Positions 41,207-51,900 of a DNA stretch of 64,000 bases are shown one piece after another; within the stretch, counting starts at the first letter, position 1; each line of letters begins with the position of its first letter. The stretch spans positions 3,534,001-3,598,000 of the forward strand of contig CP065006.1 of the NCBI GenBank assembly GCA_016699695.1, written 5' to 3'. The notes below the pieces were generated by a model. It was not told where the DNA came from and did not search any database. It was given only the letters and a program-made list of their open reading frames with translations. The position numbers were made by a program, and so were the translations under genes. The DNA comes from Bacteroidota bacterium. Lineage in GTDB: Bacteria; Bacteroidota; Bacteroidia; Bacteroidales; UBA10428.

Positions 41207-43264
41207 TTAGTATTTCAAAATATCAAGCATTCCTTTTTCTATTTTTTCCATGCTGGGGAGTATGGATTTTTCCAGTATGCGGTTAAAACCTACGGGTGTA
41301 AATGTGGAGCCTATCCGGCGTACTGGGCCATCGAGGTATTCAAAGGCTTTTTCGGTGATTTGTGCCGCAATTTCGCCACCAAAACCTCCAAACACTTTGT
41401 CCTCGTGTACAACAAGGGCTTTGCCAGTTTTACGAACCGATGCCAGAATGGCTTCCTCATCGAGGGGAAGGAGCGAACGTAAATCGATTACCTCAATACT
41501 CGCACCTGTATCTTTGGCAATTTTTTCGGCTGCCTGCACACACATGTGGGTTGTATTTCCGTATGTAAATACACTTAGATCAGAACCTACCAGGCGTACT
41601 CGGGCTTTTCCAAAAGGAACCTCAAAATCGTCCGGAACCGGAGCTGAAGCCACCGGGGCATTGTATAAGAATTTCGGTTCCATGAAAACGGTCATACCTT
41701 CCGAGCGCATGGCGGTACGGAGCAATCCTGCGGCATCATCGGCATAGGAGGGATAAACTACCCTTGTACCCGGGAAGGTAGTGAGTGAACCTTCGATGTT
41801 TTGTGAGTGGTACAAACCGCCTCCAATGTATCCACCAGAGGCCAGACGCACTACAATGTTAGGAGAAAACTGGCCTTTCGACCTCCAGTATTCGTGCGTT
41901 GTTTCTACAAACTGTTCCATGGCTGGCCAGAAATAGTCGGCAAACTCAGCACCTTCAACCACGATGCGTATTTTTTTATCGAAGCGGGAAAGTCCATTGG
42001 CGGTACCCATGATAAAATCTTCGGCAATAGGGGCGTTAAAAACCCGTTCGATGCCAAACTCCTGCTGCATACCTTTGGATACATTAAAAATACCGCCTTT
42101 TTCTTTATGGGCTATGTCCTGCCCCCAGATAAAGGTGTCGGGGTTATGCCTGAATTCGGCTTTAAGGGTTTCGTTAATACCTTCAATAAGTTTTTTCTCA
42201 GGACCTTTATAATCGTGGAGACCTTCGGGATATTTTTCCGATACATATTCTTTACCGATTACAAAATCGAAGATGGAAGCTGGATCAGGGTCTGGAGCAG
42301 CAAGGGCTTTTTTATGGGCAGCTTTAACTTCCTCTTTGATACGGGCATCTATCTGAGCCAATTCTTCGGTCGTGAGACGATTGTAACGCACCAACAGGCG
42401 TGCAAATTTTCCAAGTGGGTCGTATTCGCGCACATAATTTAGTTCGTTATCATCGCGGTACAACTCGTGGCGGTCGCTGTTGGAGTGTGAATGAATGCGC
42501 ACGCAGTTGGCTTGCACGATTACAGGATTTTGATTTGAAATAGCCCATTCCTTGGCTTCAACCATGGCATTCATCGAATCGAATACGTCTTTTCCATTGC
42601 AATGAATGATACGAAGGTGTTTAAGTCCTGAGAAATTGTTGGCTACTTTTCTGTTGGCTGTCTGGTCTTTTTTTGGTACCGAAATTCCATAACCGTTATC
42701 CTGGAAGACAAAGATTACTGGTAGCTGTTCGTTCGAAGCGCCGTTGATGGCTTCGTACACATAGCCTTCAGAGACAGATGATTCGCCCTGTGAACTGATA
42801 GCAACGCCCTTTTTCTTGTATTTTTTTAGGCCCCTTCCTACACCCGCAGCATGAAGGGTATGGTTGCCTGTGCAGGACGAAACATTATGAATATTCCATT
42901 CGGGTTTGGCAAAGTGATTCGACATATGCCGACCTCCGCCAGCCACATCCGTATCTTTCGATATTCCATTGAAGATAATTTCTTCGGCAGTAAGCCCGGC
43001 TGATACATTGGTCACAAGGTCGCGGTAATATGGAAACAAATGATCAGTATTTTTATCGAATACTTGTCCAATGGCCAGCTGAATTGCATCGTGTCCGGCT
43101 GCCGCAGCATGATAAGACCAGCCAATGGCTTGTTTCAGGTAATTAGGGGCCCTGTCGTCTAGGGCACGGCCAAGGGCCAGAAGATAATACCACTTTTCGA
43201 GAATTTCCTTTGGGGTATTTTTTATAGTATATTTCTGTTTAACAGGTAATTCGGTAAATGCCAT
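41207..43264 (-). CDS. 2-oxoacid dehydrogenase E1, fused alpha and beta subunits
   Basis: This thiamine-diphosphate enzyme decarboxylates pyruvate or branched-chain 2-oxoacids. The 685 residues contain E1 alpha (about 1-330: the cofactor-binding GESSVSEG...QDNGYGIS and a phospho-loop-like segment HSHSNSDRHELYR). These are joined to E1 beta (about 350-685: FRHNPDTFIWGQDIAHKEKGG, VRLASGGYIGGGLYHSQNIE). The fused form is frequent in Bacteroidota. It lies downstream of the E2 gene (89 bases), and E3 is not here. The HSHSNSDRHE sequence favours a branched-chain/acetoin-type enzyme, but the substrate cannot be fixed. Confidence 0.93.
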   Translation of the reverse strand: MAFTELPVKQKYTIKNTPKEILEKWYYLLALGRALDDRAPNYLKQAIGWSYHAAAAGHDAIQLAIGQVFDKNTDHLFPYYRDLVTNVSAGLTAEEIIFNGISKDTDVAGGGRHMSNHFAKPEWNIHNVSSCTGNHTLHAAGVGRGLKKYKKKGVAISSQGESSVSEGYVYEAINGASNEQLPVIFVFQDNGYGISVPKKDQTANRKVANNFSGLKHLRIIHCNGKDVFDSMNAMVEAKEWAISNQNPVIVQANCVRIHSHSNSDRHELYRDDNELNYVREYDPLGKFARLLVRYNRLTTEELAQIDARIKEEVKAAHKKALAAPDPDPASIFDFVIGKEYVSEKYPEGLHDYKGPEKKLIEGINETLKAEFRHNPDTFIWGQDIAHKEKGGIFNVSKGMQQEFGIERVFNAPIAEDFIMGTANGLSRFDKKIRIVVEGAEFADYFWPAMEQFVETTHEYWRSKGQFSPNIVVRLASGGYIGGGLYHSQNIEGSLTTFPGTRVVYPSYADDAAGLLRTAMRSEGMTVFMEPKFLYNAPVASAPVPDDFEVPFGKARVRLVGSDLSVFTYGNTTHMCVQAAEKIAKDTGASIEVIDLRSLLPLDEEAILASVRKTGKALVVHEDKVFGGFGGEIAAQITEKAFEYLDGPVRRIGSTFTPVGFNRILEKSILPSMEKIEKGMLDILKY

Positions 43265-43353
43265 AATGCATGCTTTGTTGTTTATTTAGAATCGCTCTAA
43301 ACTTAATTAAAAAAATGTTTTCCGGTTCATGGCTCCGGATTTTGTTTATAAAC

Positions 43354-44640
43354 TTAAATGGTTCGTGCGGTATCAAACTGTTCAAGCAAATCGGCCAGGT
43401 ATCGCAGATAACCTCCTGCCAGAGCCCCATCGATAACACGGTGGTCGTAGGTAAGGGCCAGAATCATCTTATGCCTGATGGCAATTACATCGCCGGTAGG
43501 TGTTTCAAGTACTGCTGGTTTCTTTTCGATATTTCCTGTAGCCAGAATGGCAACCTGGGGTTGATTTATGATGGGTGTGCCAGTGAGGTTACGGAAAGAC
43601 CCAAAATTGGAAATGGTAAAGGTACCGCCGGCAATATCGTCGGGCGACAGGCTGTTGGTGCGGGCCTTATCTGCTAATGAGTTCATATCAATGGTAACAC
43701 CCAAAAGGCTTTTCTGGTCGGCATTTTTAATTACCGGTACAATTAGGTTACCGGAAGGCAAAGAAACTGCAATACCTATGTTGATGTTTTTACGCAGGAT
43801 CACTGAGTCGCCACTTACCGAGGCATTGACACCCGGATATTGCTTGAGGGCTTTGGCTACAGCCTCAATAAACACCGGCATGTAGGTAATATTTTGCCCT
43901 TCTCGTTTTTTAAAGCTGTCTTTTACCTGGTTGCGCCAGAAAACTAGCGGGGTTACATCCACCTCAATAAAATTGGTGACATGAGGCGATACCTGTTTCG
44001 ACATCACCATATGATCGGCAATAAGCTTACGCATGCGGTCCATTTGTACGATGGTGTCGCCGGGACCTGCTGATACTGCCGGAGCTTTTATTGCCGGAGC
44101 GGTTCCTGAAGTTGAAGCAGTTGCTGTGGCTTTCACAGGTTCATTACCACGATTTTTAATGTAGTGAAGCACATCTTCTTTTTTCACTCTTCCGTGGTGC
44201 CCTGAGCCTTGTATCTGATCTAGTTCGTTTATCGGAATGTTCTCTTTGCTGGCTATGCTTTTTACAAGTGGTGAGTAAAATTTGTCGTTTTTACTAAAGT
44301 CGCCTTTTACAGCAAGGGGTTCAGCTTTCGCTTTGGCGGCTGGTTCAGGAGCTTTTTCAGCTTTTACGGTAGAAGCTTCAGCAGTAACAGAGGCAGTGCC
44401 ATCGAGGTCAATCACTGCAATTACTTTACCTACCGGAACCAGTGCTCCTTCTTCGAACAATATTTTAACAATTACACCATCCACCGGGGAGGGTATTTCG
44501 GAATCGACCTTGTCGGTGGCAATTTCAAGAAGTACGTCTTCTTCTTCCACTTTATCGCCCGCTTTTTTAAACCACTTGGTGATGGTAGCTTCCTGAATGC
44601 TTTCTCCCATTTTGGGCATTACAATATCAAATGTAGCCAT
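43354..44640 (-). CDS. Dihydrolipoamide acyltransferase (E2)
   Basis: The start at 44640 (MATFDIVMPKMGESIQEA) begins the lipoyl domain directly. The lipoylated Lys is in EIATDKVDSEIPSP. An Ala/Pro/Lys linker leads to the E1/E3-binding domain (SPLVKSIASKENIPINELDQI) and a C-terminal catalytic domain. The catalytic domain shows PHVTNFIEVDVTPLVF, FTISNFGSFRNLTGTPIINQ and LTYDHRVIDGALAGGYL, the last with the active-site His-Asp. The 428 residues carry one lipoyl domain. It pairs with the fused E1 gene just downstream. Confidence 0.95.
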   Translation of the reverse strand: MATFDIVMPKMGESIQEATITKWFKKAGDKVEEEDVLLEIATDKVDSEIPSPVDGVIVKILFEEGALVPVGKVIAVIDLDGTASVTAEASTVKAEKAPEPAAKAKAEPLAVKGDFSKNDKFYSPLVKSIASKENIPINELDQIQGSGHHGRVKKEDVLHYIKNRGNEPVKATATASTSGTAPAIKAPAVSAGPGDTIVQMDRMRKLIADHMVMSKQVSPHVTNFIEVDVTPLVFWRNQVKDSFKKREGQNITYMPVFIEAVAKALKQYPGVNASVSGDSVILRKNINIGIAVSLPSGNLIVPVIKNADQKSLLGVTIDMNSLADKARTNSLSPDDIAGGTFTISNFGSFRNLTGTPIINQPQVAILATGNIEKKPAVLETPTGDVIAIRHKMILALTYDHRVIDGALAGGYLRYLADLLEQFDTARTI

Positions 44641-44829
44641 AGAATAGTGATACTTTTTTAACTGTTTTTTAACGAACACTCAATTAACAGCAGGTTTTGT
44701 GAAATGTTCATGTTTGTTTATTAGTTTCTAATATTTTTATCTTGTTGCCTGGTTCAAACTAGTACAATTTGTCTACGGCCATTTTAACCCAGGGGCTATT
44801 GATAAATTCTCTGTCATATTTATTTCTCC

Positions 44830-47406
44830 TTATTTTCCAGAAGGTGTGATGATAAATCGAATTGTTTCGGAGGATTGTTGTGTGCGCACACGGGCAAAAT
44901 AGACTCCGGCCGGAAGCTCATCAATATAGATTGAAGTTTGTTCCGGTTTGAGGGTGAGCATTGTTCTGCCCTGCAGGTCGGTAACCATGACGCTTTGAAT
45001 GAGCAAATTGTCATTAGTTTCAACCCACACTCCCTCATTGGATGGTACAGGATAAACCTTCGTCAGGCTTTCTAAAGGCTGCCTGGTGCCTGTTATCACA
45101 GGTATTTCGGGGTTAGTGGGTGTGATTGTTTCTTCGCCCACAAAATAATCCACATTGCTGATAAACTGGTTGCCGGTTATTTCGAGGTCATACAATTGTT
45201 CCACCGGAATGCCGGCAATTTCGATAAAAATGGTATAAGTACCATCTGGTACATTGTTAAAACTAAAATAGCCATTCTCGTCGGTAGTTGTTACCTCGAT
45301 AATTTCGTAATCTGTGCTTTTCGTGGTTCTTGTAGATGCAAGCGAAGCTCGTCCACCCTTAGCTGGTTTTGCATTTATTGCTTTGAAGAGGTCGGATTCG
45401 TCTGCTTCTGTTACCAGGCCCTGAAAACCACCTTCTCCGGTCAAGGGAATATAGGAGGAAACTACAATGTTTTTAGGCGCATAGCGAATGGGTTCATTGA
45501 TTAGGATTCGTTCACAATAATCCCAGTGTATGGGCGAAGGATAATATGCCGGAAGGTATGCAGTACCTGCATTGTCGGTGGCCAGAGCCATTAATATATA
45601 GCTGCCAAAAGGAATAACTGTGCTTTCGAAGCTACCATCGGCTTGAATGGGTATGCTATCGATTATGGGAGAACGGCTATTTTGTGTATTGCCATAAGCC
45701 ACCACATATCCTCCGGCTGCAGGTACGCCATCTTCATCGGTCACCATTCCTGCTATGCTGGCATAGCGGGTATAACGGCCAAGATAAATTCCCTGGTTGA
45801 ATTCGTTGCTTAGGCTAATACCGTCTATTTCGTTGTTGGCTCCATAAAAAGTGCCAGCTACCATTACATTGCCAAAAAGATCCTGGCTGATGTCGTTTAA
45901 ATAGATGTAATCGGAATTGTTACCCTGTATGGCTTGCGAGAACTCGGGAATACCCTCGTGTGTAAGGCGGGAGAAGTAATAGCTGTTGTTATTGTTTGAT
46001 GTTCCCATGTAGAAATCGCCAATGACAAAAGGATCGTAATAATATCCGCCAAATAGTATGCTGCCATCACTCCCGATGTTGGAGATTGAAAACTGATCGC
46101 TGGCTATCCCTCCGGCTGAAAAACTCCAACGGGTATTTCCACTTTCAGGGCTAAAACTGGCCATAAGCAGGTCGCTGCTTCCATTGGTTCCTCGGTTTAC
46201 TTCCTGGCCAAGGGCGATGGAAGCGGTGAACTCATCGATAAAATAAATATTTCCTTCGGAGTCAGCCCCTATTTTTTGGTTGTTTTTTCTGTGCTGAGGA
46301 ATCGATTCGTTGTATTGAGTTTCGATCGAACGCAGCCACCTGAATGCCTTTTGGCTGTTGAAACTGGCAACAAAGGCATCGTAGCTGCCAGGTCCGGAAG
46401 TAGAAAAACTTTGCTCTCCAACAAGCATTCCTTCACTGCTCGAATAACCCAAAACACTGATGTTTCCATCGTTATCGCAAACAATTTCATTCACCGCATC
46501 CGCATAGTTGCCCCTGAAATGAATGGCCCATTGCGCAATGCCGGAGGCAGAATATTGTGCAAGAAATCCGTCGGAAGTGCCTGATTGAAAAAGCGTATCG
46601 GTATTAAAAAGAAAATGCTTGTATCCATCGGTGTTTCCGCAAAGGAGCAGGTTACCCTCAGGGCTAAGGCACATGCTGCTAAGGTTAATATTTCCATTGT
46701 CCTGGTCGGGAATGTATTTGTTGGTGGAGGCCCAAAGTGCTTCTCCTTTGCTGTTATATGCTGCCAGAAACAGCTGTGCGTCGGTTACAGCACCTACTAC
46801 CGCCCTGTTGTCAAAACGGGCTATGTCGCCCGTAAAATCGCCTGCAAGGTAAACATTGCCATCCTCATCCATAGCCATGTCTTTTATGCTTCCATAAGAC
46901 GAAACGCCATCGAAATAGACTGGCTTTAACCACATTAGGAATCCGGTTTTACTGATCTTCGCAATATACCAGTTATCATAGGGCTTCTCGAGCGGAAGAC
47001 TAATCGCATCGATGGTAATACTCTGCCCATAACTGGCTGTAAAGGCAAAGGCCATCTCCCCTTTGTTGTTGATACAACTTGAAGCAAAATTGATATAAGT
47101 GCTGTCGGTGTTGCTGCGTATGGAATTCAACCACACAGGTTTACCATTGGACATGGTTTTCATTACAAAATAACTATTTCCATAGCCACCCGAAGGTACA
47201 GGACCATTTACTGCTTTGTCGAAATAACTGAAATTGCTGGAAATGAAAGTGCCGGCTGAATAAGAGAAACCTGCGCTATCGGTAAGGTTCAGGCTTAGTT
47301 CAGCTGGCGAACCAGTGTAAATAAACTTGTACTGCATTTGGGCCTGAATAGGAGCAAAGAAAATCCCTAATATCAAAACAAGACCTATTGTAAAATTATT
47401 TTTCAT
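44830..47406 (-). CDS. Secreted cell-surface protein with T9SS sorting domain
   Basis: This 858-residue protein has a signal peptide (cleaved near PIQAQ). A long stretch of beta-propeller-like SBBP repeats carries phrases such as DEDGNVYLAGDFTGD, DSEGNIYFIDEFT and LFGNVMVAGTFYG (about residues 30-540). Two carboxypeptidase-regulatory-like beta-sandwiches follow (ASIAGMVTDEDGVPAAGG; TTDENGYFSFNNVPDGTYT). A C-terminal type A sorting domain (VYPVPSNEGVWVE, VMVTDLQGR, AGVYFARVR) directs export through the type IX system. It is a single gene; no enzyme motif is seen. A binding or matrix role is likely. Confidence 0.92.
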   Translation of the reverse strand: MKNNFTIGLVLILGIFFAPIQAQMQYKFIYTGSPAELSLNLTDSAGFSYSAGTFISSNFSYFDKAVNGPVPSGGYGNSYFVMKTMSNGKPVWLNSIRSNTDSTYINFASSCINNKGEMAFAFTASYGQSITIDAISLPLEKPYDNWYIAKISKTGFLMWLKPVYFDGVSSYGSIKDMAMDEDGNVYLAGDFTGDIARFDNRAVVGAVTDAQLFLAAYNSKGEALWASTNKYIPDQDNGNINLSSMCLSPEGNLLLCGNTDGYKHFLFNTDTLFQSGTSDGFLAQYSASGIAQWAIHFRGNYADAVNEIVCDNDGNISVLGYSSSEGMLVGEQSFSTSGPGSYDAFVASFNSQKAFRWLRSIETQYNESIPQHRKNNQKIGADSEGNIYFIDEFTASIALGQEVNRGTNGSSDLLMASFSPESGNTRWSFSAGGIASDQFSISNIGSDGSILFGGYYYDPFVIGDFYMGTSNNNNSYYFSRLTHEGIPEFSQAIQGNNSDYIYLNDISQDLFGNVMVAGTFYGANNEIDGISLSNEFNQGIYLGRYTRYASIAGMVTDEDGVPAAGGYVVAYGNTQNSRSPIIDSIPIQADGSFESTVIPFGSYILMALATDNAGTAYLPAYYPSPIHWDYCERILINEPIRYAPKNIVVSSYIPLTGEGGFQGLVTEADESDLFKAINAKPAKGGRASLASTRTTKSTDYEIIEVTTTDENGYFSFNNVPDGTYTIFIEIAGIPVEQLYDLEITGNQFISNVDYFVGEETITPTNPEIPVITGTRQPLESLTKVYPVPSNEGVWVETNDNLLIQSVMVTDLQGRTMLTLKPEQTSIYIDELPAGVYFARVRTQQSSETIRFIITPSGK

Positions 47407-47486
47407 AGTTGATAAGGTTTGTGGTAAACAATTTAAAGTTACAAAAGGAATTCAAGAAAATGGCCAAAAACAATTTTGTAATATAG

Positions 47487-48938
47487 CTATTTCCTCCAGA
47501 AATCTTTCGAAAACAATATCAGAAAAGCATAAATCTCGAGTCTTCCAAGTAACATAAAAAAAGATAAAATAAGCTTAGCACTTTGAGGTAAATGGGCAAA
47601 ATTACTTGCTGGGCCAATAGTTCCAATACCAGGGCCTATGCCTGCCATGCATGTTGCAACTGAGCTAAAAGATGTTTTAATATCAATGCCCAGGGTTACT
47701 AAAATAACACCTCCAAATGTAAATAGGATAACATAAAGGGCTATGAATGATAAAACCGAGGCATTACTTTCATCAGAGATAGGTTTGTTATTGACTTTTA
47801 TAGGTATTATGGCATTGGGAAACCTAAGTAGCTTGAAAATTCTATAGAGATTCTTAAGCAATATCAAATGACGTGTAATTTTTATGCCTCCGGAAGTTGA
47901 TCCCATGCACCCTCCCAGAAACATAGAAAAAAATATAATTACCCATGCATATTGCGGCCATAGCAGGTAATCGGCTGTTGCAAACCCGGTACATGTAATA
48001 ATGGAAATTACCTGGAAGAAACTTTCCCGGAAAGCTAGTTCAAAAGGTTTCTGCATCTGAAAAAACAAACCCAGGGTAATGATACCACCCACCAGTATTA
48101 TTACAAGAATGTATAAGCGCAACTCTTCGTTCACTTTTACTTTTTGAAAGTTTCGACTTAACAAATAATAATGCATTACAAAGTTTATTCCCGAAAGAAA
48201 CATAAAAATCATGATTACATACTGTATGTAATTCGAATACCCTGCGATACTTGTGTTTTTTGGTGAAAAACCACCTGTAGAGATGGTACCAAAAGCATGA
48301 CAAATGCTATCGAAAATATCCATTCCGCCAAACAATAAAAGAAAGATCTCTGTCAGTGTTAAGATTAAATAGATAAAAAATAGTCGAATTCCTACTGACC
48401 TGATTTTAGGTTGAATTTTCTCTTGCAGCGAAGATTCAATGGTAAATAGCTGATAACTTCCTATTCGCAAGGTAGGCATGATAACAATGACCAGCACAAT
48501 GATTCCGATACCTCCAATCCAATGGGTAAGGCTTCGCCAGAACAAGATAGATTTGGGAATTATTTCGATGTCTGCAAGTATAGATGATCCGGTAGTGGTA
48601 AAACCCGAAACTGACTCAAAAAAGGCATTCGTAAAGGAGGGTATAGATTGTGAAAACAAATAGGGCAGGGTACCAGAAAGACAAATACTAATCCAAGAGA
48701 TTGCTACTGTTAGGTATGCGTCTTTTCGGCTGGTAGTATGGGCATTGATTTTTCTTTTTGTAATAATCCATAATATCAATCCCAGCAAAGAAGTAATTAA
48801 GGTTGAATAAATAAATGGGCTAGGACTTTCTTTCTGCCAAATGGCAACAGCAATGCAGCTCGTTAAAGCTCCTGCAGTTATAAAAAGGTTCCGACTTATA
48901 ACCGTTAAAATATTATTAAGATTGATTATGCTCCACAT
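47487..48938 (-). CDS. TrkH-type potassium transporter (second copy)
   Basis: This 483-residue membrane protein has four M1-P-M2 repeats and filter loops at SVSGFTTTGSS, FGTISTGGFSP, SIITCTGFATAD and CMAGIGPGIGT. It differs from the first transporter (29.5-31.3 kb) in length and lacks an adjacent TrkA, so it must use a TrkA encoded elsewhere or the small one near 29 kb. The closest relatives by pattern are TrkH of proteobacterial Trk systems. Confidence 0.94.
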   Translation of the reverse strand: MWSIINLNNILTVISRNLFITAGALTSCIAVAIWQKESPSPFIYSTLITSLLGLILWIITKRKINAHTTSRKDAYLTVAISWISICLSGTLPYLFSQSIPSFTNAFFESVSGFTTTGSSILADIEIIPKSILFWRSLTHWIGGIGIIVLVIVIMPTLRIGSYQLFTIESSLQEKIQPKIRSVGIRLFFIYLILTLTEIFLLLFGGMDIFDSICHAFGTISTGGFSPKNTSIAGYSNYIQYVIMIFMFLSGINFVMHYYLLSRNFQKVKVNEELRLYILVIILVGGIITLGLFFQMQKPFELAFRESFFQVISIITCTGFATADYLLWPQYAWVIIFFSMFLGGCMGSTSGGIKITRHLILLKNLYRIFKLLRFPNAIIPIKVNNKPISDESNASVLSFIALYVILFTFGGVILVTLGIDIKTSFSSVATCMAGIGPGIGTIGPASNFAHLPQSAKLILSFFMLLGRLEIYAFLILFSKDFWRK

Positions 48939-48993
48939 ACTCTGCTGATTGCCTATTGAATATACTACTTAAATGGTAAGGTTTAGAGTAAGC

Positions 48994-51900
48994 TTATGGT
49001 ATTCGAATACCGATTACAAGCATATCGTCTACTTGTTCGTATTCCCCCATCCATTCCTGTATTTTTTCTTCCAGTATTTGTTTTTGTTCTGCCATGGGAT
49101 GGGTACTAATCTCAACCAGTAAATCGCGGAATGCCCCTGATTTAAATTTTTTTCCTTCGGGCCCTCCAAACTGGTCGGCATAGCCATCGGAGAACAAGTA
49201 AAGGCAATCGCCCGAAACTACATCGAGGATGGTGGTGCTAAAGGAAGTCATTTCACCTGAATGAAGCCCGACGGGCATTTTATCGGCTTTTACTACTTCC
49301 GCTTCACCCTTTCGCACGATTATAAGCGGGTTGTAGGCACCCGAATATTGTAGTTTTTTGTTCTCAAAATCGATGATACACATAGCCACATCCATTCCAT
49401 CGCGCGCCTCTTCGTCCTTGCGGGTGTGCGACAGGGTGCTGATGATGTGGTTTCGAAGTTGGTCGAGAATTTCTCCGGCTTTTAGGGTTTCCTGCCGGGT
49501 AGCAATTTCGTTGAGGGTAGAAACCCCCAACATACTCATAAATGCCCCTGGTACCCCATGTCCGGTACAATCTGCCGCAATTACAATGGCTTTGTGTTCT
49601 TTTTCTTGTATCCAGTAAAAATCGCCACTTACAATGTCGCGTGGTTTGTACAAAATAAAATAATCTTTCAGCAAGGGTCCAATGGTTTCATCCTTTGGCA
49701 GAATGGCCGATTGTATATGTTGTGCATAATGTATGCTATCGGTAATTTCTTTCTTCTGCTGCGAAATTTTATTGTGCTGCTCCTGTATCTGGTCCTTTTG
49801 TTTTTCAATTTCGAGGGTACGTTCCTTTACTTTTTGTTGAAGTATTTTTTTGTCGATGCGAAGCTTTCTTTCGCGTAAGAAGATAATCAAAAAAAGAAGC
49901 GATAAAAGGCTGCTAAATTCTATGATCCGGAACCACCACTTCTTCCAGAAGGGTGCCAATATCTCGAAACTGATCTCAGCAGGGGTCTCGTTCCACACTC
50001 CGTCGCAATTGGCTGCCATCACCTGAAAGGTGTATTTTCCATGAGGCAACTTTTGGTAAGGAATGGATTGAATGGCTGTGGTAGGTTCCGACCATTGTTC
50101 GTCGTAGCCCAGGAGTCTGTAACGATAGCTGTTTTTCTCCACAAGGGTATAGTGCAGACCCACATATTCGAAATACAAATTTTTCTTTCGGTGATGCAGG
50201 CGCAGGTCAGCGGGTAAAAGTGTAACAGAGTCTATTTGCGAATAGTAGGGGTCAATGGATGAAGTGTCGTTGTATAATTGTATGCTTCGAATGTACACCT
50301 TGGGCGGTGTTTCGTTCTTTAGGTCGTGTTCGTGCGAATATTTGATGATGCCATCGGCGGTGCCAAACCAGATGTTCCCCTGTTTGTCGCGAGCAATGGC
50401 TCCCAGGTTGTTTTCGATGGAAAGAAAGCCTTCTTTAAGGCCAAAGTGTTTAATTTCTTTGGTAACCGGATCGAGGCGGTCTACCCCTTGGTTATGGCCT
50501 ATCCATATTTTCCCCTCCTTATCAGAAATAATTGATACGGTTGAGTTGGATTTTAAACCGTGCTTTGTAGAATAATTCCGTGTAGAAAACACATGTTTTT
50601 CGCTCAATACGGCCGAACAGACTCCCTTGTCGGTGGCTATCCAGGCAACCCCTTTGCGATCGAAAGTAATGTCGTTACAGAAGTTATTCGGTAGTCCATG
50701 AAAGGTAGTGAAGTTGTAAAATACAGAACCGCTGTAAACCGACAAGCCATAGGCGGTACCGCACCAGATGCGACCAGCACTGTCGATTTCGACCGAGTAC
50801 ATGTCGTTCGATATCAGGCCATCGTTGGAATTAAGGTAGGTTAGCTTGCCCGAAGGTATATGGTATGCCAGCAAACCATCGGTGCTTGCGCCATACACAT
50901 AATCTTTGTAAACCTTAAGGTCGTATATATCTCTTGCTTTGGTTTTATCGATTGCTTCTTCAGGGAAATAGCCGGATGGGCTTTTTTTCAGACTAAGAAA
51001 ATTATTGGTTCCAAGATAGACTTTGTCCTGATGGCTGATGATGGATTGAACTGCCGGTTTTTCCGGAAGTCCGTTTTCGTCAGAGAATTGCTGGCTTAAT
51101 TCTGCATTGCGGAACAGGGTAAGACCACTGCCGGTTCCTGCCAGAATTGATTCATCGGGTGCGATATGCAGGGCGAGTATGTATTTATCGTCGTAAACAA
51201 AATCATCTCGGAATACTTCGAAAAATGCTTCGGAATATTTCGAAATGCCTCCTTCAGTTAAAATCCAGATATTGCCATAGCTGTCTTCGCTAATTTTAAA
51301 TACATAAGGGTTTACAAGATTGTTCTCTATTGAGTAATTTTGAAAGGTTTGGCTGATCTTAACTACTCCGTTTTCAAGCGTTCTCGCCCAGATATTCCCC
51401 TGCGAATCTTTCAGCATCTGCCAGATCTGGTAATTTTTGGTTTGGCTGACATAACGTGGATATACTTTGTTGTTTTTAATGACATTAATTCCGCCATCAT
51501 AGGTACCGACCAGCATTTCACCTGAGTCTGTTTCCATAAGGCAAAGGGCAATGTTGCTGGTGAGTCCGTTGGAGGTGTTGTAATGTACCAGATGTTCCTT
51601 GTCAAGCATAGAAACTCCTTTGCCTTCTGTGGCTATCCAGATACGATCTTGACTATCGGCATAAATATCTTGTACAAACATTTTTTCTAGGCCAAATGGA
51701 AAACTAGCATGTAAATTTCTATCGAATACAATAACACCGGAGCGGGTACCCAGCCATATATTTCCTTTCTTATCGATCAGATAAGAAATTACTATTTCAG
51801 TCTGTACCAGACTTTCAAATGGATTTATTACCAGGGTATCATTCTGAATAACCGATATGCCTCCATTAAAGCCACAGGCCCACACTCGGTTTTGGTTGTC

